In this document: one piece after another, positions 56,479 to 64,000 of the stretch
How the letters are laid out: the number at the start of each line of letters is the position of its first letter
Numbering within the stretch: the stretch's first letter is position 1
Assembly (NCBI GenBank): GCA_030490835.1
Contig: CM059971.1
Location: 21,197,817 to 21,261,816 of the forward strand
Origin: Annona cherimola
Taxonomy: Eukaryota > Streptophyta > Magnoliopsida > Magnoliales > Annonaceae
Length of the DNA: 64,000 nucleotides
Direction of reading: 5' to 3'
The notes under the pieces: generated by a model
Seen by the model: the letters and a program-made list of their open reading frames with translations, nothing else
Told to the model about the DNA's origin: nothing
The model's database searches: none
Program-made: the position numbers and the translations under genes

Positions 56479-58419
56479 AGTCATAGCTGTATGAAACATA
56501 ATTAAGCTCAAGTTACTTTCGTGATTCAGATAATCTTCCATATGACAATTCAAGTAATAAACTATCATAGCTAAATTTCATAAATGTCACACAAAACATA
56601 ATGTGTGATTTTACAATTTTGCCATGAAGAACCATAATATTCAATAATTAATTAAGAATACATAAAGTTAAAGATATTTCTACCTTTGGGTAAGAAATTC
56701 TCTTGTTTAAGTAATTCTAATTAGTTATTAACAAAATTGAATTATAGCCACCTTTAGGCAGAACTATATTTCAATATTCTTTAATGCAATTTTTTATGAG
56801 AGAAAATATACCATAATATTCTCTTACTGTTTAATAAATTTGATTACCTGAATATTTTAGACCCTTTGGGGTTAATTAAAAATATACGGGTAGTCAATAT
56901 TTATTAAACATAAATTGCTTAAATTAAACTATAATGCAATTTCTATCATGAGAGAAAAAATAAACCAAAATATTTTTCTCTCTATTATTTAATAATTTTG
57001 AAAATGAAGTATTCTAGACCATTTGGGGTTAACTAGTAATACCAAATTATTCATAAATTATTAAATATAAATTTCTTAATAATTTTACAAAATTAAAATT
57101 ATTTACACATGAATTAAAAAAATAGTACATGTTCAATTATGAATGTTGATGAAATTTACACAATAATAGGTTAATTTTAATTTAATAGAAAGCACTAAGT
57201 TATTAGCTTTCTAATGTTTATAAAACAAACCAACTTGGGAACTCCCACTAAAGTTATAGAGTATAATATATATGAATAATTCAATAATAATGATTATTAA
57301 ATTCATTATGTGCGATTAAATTCCATAGTATTTCTTTTGGTCAACGAGGTAAATGAGGTGGGGCATGGGAGGCTCCCCCTGCATTGCAGGGACCTAATTA
57401 AATAACCACGTGATCCTTTTCAATACTTCTTGCCTAGACACCAACCTCTAGTCATACCATAAAATACAATCTCATCATAAAATTTAATAATCATAACTTA
57501 CGTAATTATTCATATATCGCATGCTTAATTAGAATCTCTTATTACTTTATTTGTCATTGATGGAGTTTTCTTTCCCTTTATTTTAAATCTATTAATAGCC
57601 ACTGTCATACCAGGATGAATATGAAGATATATTAATGGAAAATATAATTTCCTATATTAAGCATATTTCTAATCGTGGTAACAACATATTTGGAAACAAC
57701 AAAATCACAATTAAAGCATGAAATCTGCATTCAGTAATATACATCTATTCATGGCACAAAATTCAGTAATTTATTCAAAACAATTATATAGACGTAAATA
57801 GCAAATCGATATGTAAGTATAGAATAGAATAAAATATAAACACATGCCAAAATTGACCACTGACCTTAGGTGACAAGGTAGATCTTAATGTAATTCTAGA
57901 ACTTATATGAAATTCTATTTTATTATCATAATTTATGGACATGGAAATTAACATATAAGCATATCATTCGGTTTAGATGGTTTCATAAAATCATCTATTT
58001 ATTACTGGAAGGCATGATTACGTAAATCATTGAATTTAAGATTCAAACAATCATCATATATCTAATTAATAAAAAAAACATGCCATGCACATTACCGAGC
58101 AAATCAAAGTTCGGTTTTATAGAATTGTGGCCGAACATGAATTAATTCAAGATTGAAACCACTGTAATCATCTTGATTTTCTATCCCTTGCTAATAAAAT
58201 AAAAATTCATGGGATAGATTTTAAAATGTATATATGCAACTGAATCCATGGTAATGATGAAAAAAAAATTAACACCCAATAAAAAAATCTATTATCATAT
58301 CAAAATAGATTACCAATTCTATATAATAAAAATATAAATTTTGCATGTCATTATTTATTGCAAAATTTTCATAAAAAATTATGAGTGAAATCTATTATAC
58401 CCAAAAAATCGTAACTTGG
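56479..58419 (-). other. Copia 5' leader, unusually long
   Basis: About 1.9 kb separates the primer site from the hAT insertion, which is 21 bp from the gag start. No frame of note and no terminal repeats of a further insertion were seen. A 150-bp-period duplication lies at 56782-57040. Confidence 0.5.
56782..57040. repeat. Tandem duplication, period about 150 bp, in the Copia leader
   Basis: Units start at 56782 and 56932 with TAATGCAATTT, contain ATGAGAGAAAA, and end near TTTGGGGTTAA. They are diverged but collinear. Confidence 0.7.
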
Positions 58420-58431
58420 GCTCTGATACCA
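58420..58431 (-). promoter_or_regulatory. Primer binding site of the Copia element
   Basis: The minus strand reads TGGTATCAGAGC, complementary to the 3' end of initiator methionine tRNA, two bases from the end of the 5' LTR. It primes minus-strand synthesis and confirms orientation. Confidence 0.9.
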
Positions 58432-58433
58432 CA

Positions 58434-58783
58434 AGTTGGAATTGGATAATGTGGAAGCATACTTGAATCCATCAATGCCATAGATTCCACATGAAGTTAC
58501 AAGAACAATCTTACTGAGTGTAGAGTCTTCTCTTACAATACTTTCTCTAGTTAATACCAGCAGATGATGGGCAACCACAAATGTTATATTGTATATAGGA
58601 GGGACCTAAACTCCCCTACTTATATAGAGCCTTCCCATCATGTTCAAATAGAAAGAGAATCAATCACTTAAGAAATTGTCATATTCCAAAATATGCTAAG
58701 CTACCACTTTTATACAGAATCTAGGATTATATATTATATTAGGCCACTTTACAAGATCTTACAAGATCTTAGAAGATCTAACA
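58434..58783 (-). mobile_element. 5' LTR of the nested-host Copia element
   Basis: On the minus strand it starts TGTTAGATCTTC and ends CCAACT next to the primer site. It is a direct copy of 45491-45849, with differences spread evenly. Confidence 0.85.
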
Positions 58784-58788
58784 AGATG

Positions 58789-60589
58789 CAATTATTTCGT
58801 AGATGGGGTTTTACAGTATTAGTTTTGTCCTTACGTAAGTGAAAAAAGAAGTGGGAATAACCCAAAAGGAAAGTAGTTCTTATAAATCTGACTTCTTCTC
58901 TCTCAAAGGGCCATTTGTAACTCCATTTGAGGCCTTTTGGTGTGAACTGCAAGGTAGCATCAGATGTTGTGTCTAAAGTTAGATGCTTGTAGTGACTTAG
59001 ATAACTCCGTGTACACAAAATTTTCCCATGCGATTAGTAGGCTAAGCTAAGTATCAATTTAGGCCAGCTTTCCATGGCCACATAAGAGGCAATGGATTAG
59101 TCGTGTGTTTCATAAGAATCATGCTTGGGACCACATCTTGAGGAGGAAGCTGAGGCATCACTATACTTTATGAAACAAGGGACAATAAAGGTGGGACACC
59201 GATTAGAACAATTTTAACATTATCCCGATGCGAAATCATGTCTATTGGATAGTAAATTACACTCGTTAGCTTGTTCATCATGACATATAAGAGAAGCGGT
59301 ATTTAACATACTGATCAGTGTAGTTTACTACTTAATATTAAACATTATTGCACCTAAATAATGTCAATGTTATTTTAGTCAATGTTCAATAAATGTATCA
59401 GGTTAGGACACCTTGGTTGAGGTCAATACACTGCATCATTACTAAAGTATTAGAAAATTATAAAAAAAAATTGGCATTCATTAAAAAAATGGAAGATAAT
59501 TTAGTTAGGCCTTACTTAGGCCAGTCTAAAAAACATATATATTTTTATTTTTTCAGGTTTTTTTCACGAACATGTAAAGCTATGCTTATTTAACTTATAA
59601 ATCAAGTATTATTATTTTTTGACGTTAAATATTTTTGGATTTTAAATACAGTAGTATTTTTGTAATTTTCTGCTTATTTTCTGAGGCAGAAAATTATGAA
59701 CATGCTATTGTGTTTAAGAATCCAAAAAAAAAAGTTAAAAACATCTAAAAATGATAAAAGTTGGTTTATAGATTAAATACATATAACTTATGTATTCATG
59801 CAAAAAAAGAAAAAATAAAAAATATGGTTCACAAAGGGACTAATCGTGGCCCCCATTAACCAGCCGGAAAAAATCAAGTCTCAAAAAAATTTAGCAATAT
59901 AAATTACGTACTTAATCATAATTATCTAGAAAAAGCAAATAATTTGAATAAGTCGATATACGTAAATATATTGTTTCAATAATATCAGTTTGGGCGGCAT
60001 TGTTTGCTCCGAATTAATTAATTAAATCTTATTCAAAGATTGATATGGGTTTAAAAGAAAACGTTGCTGCATGGAATGAAATTATGAAAAGCTAGTTTGT
60101 AAGCACGCAAACGAGTGGAAGTCACCCTTGTGCAAATTACACAGACTTTTCAATCCCGTTTCGTAGTATTAATGTGCCTTGGAAAAAAATAATATTGGAG
60201 AGCAACAACCCAACCAACCTATTGGCGCTTGTTCTTTTCCTGGGTATCGTTTCATATACCTTCCAAGCCTATATAAATCGACGATGGATACATACACGGA
60301 CGGTTGCATTGGTTGATGGAGCCTTTGTGGTTGCGGTGATTCGAAGTCTTTAGCAGCTGGTTCAGGATTGGCAAGGCTTTGGCAGCTGGTTCAAGACCTG
60401 AAAGTCTTTGGATGCTTGTTCTAGAATCTGATTCCCAAGTGGTGTCGATTATCGACGAGTCATTGGCATGATGAGGTTCCAACCGCCTATATTTATGTTG
60501 TGGACAGCGCTGGTTATAGCAATAGGGATTATCTCTGGGTGATACAGCCTGCAGGACAGCAGAGTCCCACAGATTTTGGACTTGCGGCC
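58789..60589. other. Intergenic stretch with a hairpin MITE and a possible promoter
   Basis: A strong AT-rich hairpin lies at 59632-59728. ATATAAATC near 60271 could be a TATA box for the plus-strand frame at 60590. Between 60340 and 60400 GCAGCTGGTTCA is repeated twice. Nothing else is recognised. Confidence 0.35.
59632..59728. repeat. Long imperfect hairpin
   Basis: AATTTTCTGC (59664-59673) pairs with GCAGAAAATT (59686-59695) around a 12-base loop. Pairing continues outward to TTTTTGGAT and ATCCAAAAA-like ends, with a few bulges. It has the form of a small MITE or of a precursor of small RNA. Confidence 0.65.
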
Positions 60590-60853
60590 ATGCCACTCTT
60601 TCCCGACCTTCTACTCTCCTTTCTTCTTGTCTTTACCGTTTTTGCCGATGCCGAAGCGGCTGGTGCAAACCCAAACAGCACGCATGTCGTGAGTGTCCAA
60701 GAGTTGCAGGCACAACAGCAGCATGATGGGGCCTGCTCATCCAAAGGTCAGGATTTCTCTTTATTTGGGTTAATTGGGACCAGGGAAATTGATGGGGCAC
60801 GCAACTCCATCTTGTCAAAAGTCAAAACGGATGGACGAAAGTTTTTTTTTTAA
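60590..60853 (+). CDS. Possible secreted-protein N terminus, truncated
   Basis: From an ATG at 60590 the frame begins MPLFPDLLLSFLLVFTVFA, a clear signal-peptide-like hydrophobic core, followed by an alanine-rich cleavage region. The next part, with STHVVSVQELQAQQQHD and ARNSILSKV, loosely recalls the pro-region of plant pepsin-like aspartic proteases, but this is a weak resemblance. The frame ends in a poly-T run eight bases or so before a MITE target duplication. The gene is either a truncated copy or an exon with a donor at GAAAGTTTT. A TATA-like ATATAAATC lies about 310 bp upstream. Confidence 0.35.
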   Translation: MPLFPDLLLSFLLVFTVFADAEAAGANPNSTHVVSVQELQAQQQHDGACSSKGQDFSLFGLIGTREIDGARNSILSKVKTDGRKFFF

Positions 60854-60862
60854 TATGAAAAC

Positions 60863-61048
60863 CAATGTTTTTAAAACCGAACCGGTCACTGAACCGGTTT
60901 TGTGACCGGTTTCCGGTTTTTCCGGTTAAACCGGATCGAACCGATGGTCGAACCGCGGTTGGACCGGAAACAGTAACGAACCGGGACGTGACTAGTTCAT
61001 GGTCCGACCGGTCCAACCACTCAATTCGGTCCGGTTTTTAAAACAGTG
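60863..61048. mobile_element. hAT-type MITE, 186 bp
   Basis: The left end CAATGTTTTTAAAACCGAAC pairs with the right end, whose reverse complement is CACTGTTTTAAAAACCGGAC. A perfect 8-bp target duplication ATGAAAAC lies at 60855-60862 and 61049-61056. The interior consists of CCGGTT/AACCGG words. Such elements are common in plant genomes. Confidence 0.9.
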
Positions 61049-61069
61049 ATGAAAACAATATGGGATGTC

Positions 61070-61417
61070 CAATTACACAGTCCTTGATAGATTTTGATGG
61101 AAAAAATAAAAAAGATGGAGAGAAAAACTTATGGGTGAGAGAATTTGGTAAAAAAATTTATAACAAAGGGGTTAGAAATTTTACATGAGCTCGTAGTTGG
61201 TTGTATTTAGAAAAAATCTGGCCAAAAATTTTGATATTTTACTTGGGCCAGCTTGCACGAAGCATCTAGATATCATGCTAATGCCATTAAATTAAGTTTA
61301 CGCATTTGGTTTTTCAAGAATTTCTGCTGCAGACCTAGCCACTTGCATGTCATCATTAATATTGCCGCCGCTGACATGCCGCCAATCTAGATTTTTTCGG
61401 GTTATCTGGTTTTAACA
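61070..61417 (-). mobile_element. Probable 3' LTR of the right-hand Copia element
   Basis: On the minus strand a polypurine tract AAATGGGAG (61418-61426) is followed by TGTTAAAACCAG, a good LTR start. The far end could not be fixed; it lies somewhere between about 61057 and 61140. Confidence 0.5.
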
Positions 61418-61449
61418 CTCCCATTTAATCCAGAAATAATCTATAATAC

Positions 61450-64000
61450 TAAGTCGTTCTTTGAATTGCAAAAATTTCTCTGTCAGAATGACTTTGGTGA
61501 AGATATCTGCTAGCTACTTGTCTGTTCTGCAAAATTATAGTTGAATTTCACCTTTTGTCTACAAGCTCCTGAATGAGGTGATAACGAATATCAATGTGCT
61601 TTAAACGACTGTGAAAAACTGAATTTTTGGTCATAGCGATGGAGGACATATTATCAAATAGATGGTTATAGGAAACTTCACTTCGTAACTTAGGTCTTGT
61701 AGGATTCTTCTTAGCCACATTGCTTCGCAGGTTGCACTTATTGCTGTGATATATTCTACTTCGGTTGTAGACAGTGCCGCTATATTCTGCTTCTTTGATG
61801 ACCACAAGATAATATTCAATCTAAGAGAAAATATATAACCACTCATACTTTTCCGATTATCAATACAACCGGCCCAATCACTGTTTGTATAATTGGTCAA
61901 GATAAAGTCTTTTCTTGACTTGTATAGAATACCATGATTTTTCGTATATTGGATATATCTTAAAATTCTCTTCGCAGCTACAAAATGTAGCTTACTCGAG
62001 TTTGACATATATCTTGAGACAATACTGACTCCAAGAATTATATCTGGCCTCGTATTGGTTAAATATATGAGAGATCCAACTAGGCTGCGGTAAATTGTCC
62101 CGTCCACCTTTTCTTTTCCATCATTTTTAAATAATTTTTCATTTATGGTCATTGGCAAGGCCACAGGCTTGCAGTTTGTCATATTAAATTTCTTCAATAT
62201 ATTATCGACATATTTTTCTTGGGAAATAACTATTATACCTATATATTGTTTTACCTGCATACCGAGAAAATATTTCATAATACTTAGATCTGTCATCTCA
62301 TATTTTTGCATCATAGTCTTCTTAAAATCTTCAACTATATGTGGGTTGGTACCCATATAGATAAGATCATCCACGTATAAGCATAAGATAAGAAAATCTC
62401 GAGCTCTTTGTGCTTTTATATATAGTGATGGCTCACTCAGACTTCTTGTAAAGTCATGTTGAGGAAGATAATTATCAATATTACTATTCCAAGTTCTTGG
62501 AGCTTACTTTAGACCATATAAGGCATTGCACAATTTATATATTGTCTTCTTTGCCTTCAATAATGTAATCTTTCCGTTGCTCCACATATATCTCTTCTTT
62601 AATTTCTCGATTGAGAAAAGTTGATTTGACGTCTAGTTGAAATATTTGCAATTTTAACTATGCAGCAAGAGCAAGCACGGCTCGAATAGTTTCCATATGA
62701 ATAACTGAAGCAAATGTTTTTGTATAATCAATTCTAGGCAACTGAGATTATCCTTTGGAAACTAGCCTAACTTTATAGAACCATTTTTATTATATTTGGT
62801 TTTATAAACTCATTTGAATCAAATAATATCTTTATCTTTTGGTTTGTCAACTAGCATTCAAGTTTGATTTTTCTCGATCATTTTCATCTCCTCATTCATA
62901 GCATCTATCCAATGCTCTTCTTTTATAGCATCTTGAAATTTTTGTGGATCACAAGCAAAGAATGCCACACCATAATGCTCTTAAATATCTTCCAAGGATC
63001 GTCACTTCCTTGGAGGAGATGAGTCTAGAGATGAGATAGATGAAGAGCTAAAGAATGAATTAGCCTTTGGAGATGCTAGTGGAGAACTTAGACTTTGATC
63101 ATTTTTTTTCTCATCATCTTGATGTAATTGTGGCCTTGTCTTTTGCGACTCATTCCAAAGCCAAGATTTTATTTCATCAAAAATGACATCTCTTGAAATA
63201 ATTAATTGCTTGACATTAGGCTTATAAAGACGATAATCCTTATATTCATCACTATAGCCAATAAATATACATTTTTTCCTTTTTCATCCATTTTCTTTCT
63301 ATTTTTGTTTGGTATGTGTGCATATGCGACATATCCAAAAATTTTAAAATGTTCAATTTCTGGCTTTTTTTTGTGCCAAGTCTCACGGGGTGTCACATTT
63401 GGAATTGCTTTTGTGGGAGACCTGTTGAGAATATAAATAGTTGTGTTAATAGCCTCGACCTAGAAAGATTTTGGCATATTTTTACTTTACATCATATTGC
63501 AGGCCATTTCAATAATTATTCTATTTTTTTTCAGCTATACCATTTTGTTGTGGTGTGCGCAAAACTGTGAGCTCTCGTTTTATGCCATGTACTTAATAAT
63601 ATTTATCAAACTGATGACTTGTAAATTCTCCCTCATAATCATTTTTTAATATTTTCAAATAATACCTACTTTGTTTTTCAACAAAGTCCTTGAATTGAAT
63701 AAAAGAAGAAAAGGCTTCTGACTTCTGCTCAAGAAAATATACTTACATCATACGGGTATAATCATCAATGAAGTGAAGGAAGTACCTTTTACCGCACGAA
63801 AATATATTTTGAGAAGGTCCTTATATATTAGCATGAATGAGCTCCAAAGGTGCTTTATCTCTCCAAGATGACTTGGAAAATGACAATCTATGCATTTTGC
63901 CATAAATGCAGCCTTCACATATTTTTTCTCAGTAGTGATAGATGGAAGCCTAATAACCATATTTTTTTGTTTCAGCACTTTCAAAATATTAAAGTTCAAG
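61450..64000 (-). pseudogene. Decayed Copia pol (integrase, reverse transcriptase, RNase H), 5' part outside window
   Basis: Minus-strand blocks in order from the right edge: a pre-integrase part (LPSITTEKKYVKAAF), integrase with FIDDYTRMM and [13 protein letters not shown] near 63526-63570, the segment EIEHFKIFGYVAYAHIPNK (63396-63202), reverse transcriptase with LCLYVDDLIYMGTN at about 62360-62390 (YVDD intact), and RNase H with NSDWAGCIDNRKSMSGYIF. The C-terminal part runs through NSVFHSRLKHIDIRYHLI to about 61455. Many stops and frameshifts occur, the longest clean frame being 62374-61631. It differs from the Copia element at 45491 and is a separate lineage. Confidence 0.85.

Larger units (their letters stand above)
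45491..58783 (-). mobile_element. Copia LTR retrotransposon carrying a nested hAT element
   Basis: A perfect 5-bp target duplication AGATG lies at 45486-45490 and 58784-58788. The LTRs are 45491-45849 and 58434-58783, about 90 percent identical by eye. The primer site is at 58420-58431 and the polypurine tract at 45850-45863, both on the minus strand. Coding remnants run from 48992 to 46234. The hAT element at 49014-56470 lies just upstream of the gag start. Without it the element is about 5.8 kb. The element is dead: it lacks the reverse-transcriptase core and has several frame breaks. Confidence 0.9.

Overview
The window is repeat-rich nuclear DNA from a flowering plant. The evidence is the mix of element types: a Sirevirus-type Copia element, Ty3/Gypsy chromoviruses, L1-type LINEs, tRNA-derived SINEs, hAT and Mutator-like DNA transposons, many foldback MITEs, and transferred plastid/mitochondrial DNA. 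The species cannot be named from sequence alone. I see no intact housekeeping gene; the few possible host exons are weakly supported.

Layout, left to right. 1-2884: 3' end of a plus-strand Sirevirus-like Copia element (envelope-like ORF, two polypurine tracts, a 1754-bp LTR with an unusual dyad array). 2885-6090: at least five diverged copies of one MITE family, one of them interrupted by a hAT MITE and a SINE. 6638-9270 and 18560-21370: two oppositely oriented copies of an element made of a two-level minisatellite. 11810-13950: organelle-derived DNA (plastid trnI-CAU fragment, mitochondrial rps13 fragment), flanked by possible minus-strand host exons. 24898-34949: a minus-strand Tekay/Del-like Gypsy element with two LTRs of about 1.9 kb and evidence of a former tandem copy. 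36824-39876: a Mutator-like element containing a hAT element that itself contains a MITE. 41090-45201: truncated hAT, probable LTR, LINE fragment, MITE. 45486-58788: a minus-strand Copia element containing a hAT element with a broken transposase gene, which is split by a solo LTR. 60590-60853: a short possible secretory ORF ending at a MITE. 61070-64000: 3' part of another decayed minus-strand Copia element.

The strongest results are the two independent three-level insertion stacks, most layers bounded by target-site duplications (TSDs), which fix an order of events. Next come the hAT family, represented by a transposase-bearing copy and two short relatives, and the paired 10-bp-period minisatellite elements. 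All coding regions of mobile elements here carry stops, frameshifts, deletions or insertions, so none looks autonomous. Boundaries given as round numbers are approximate.
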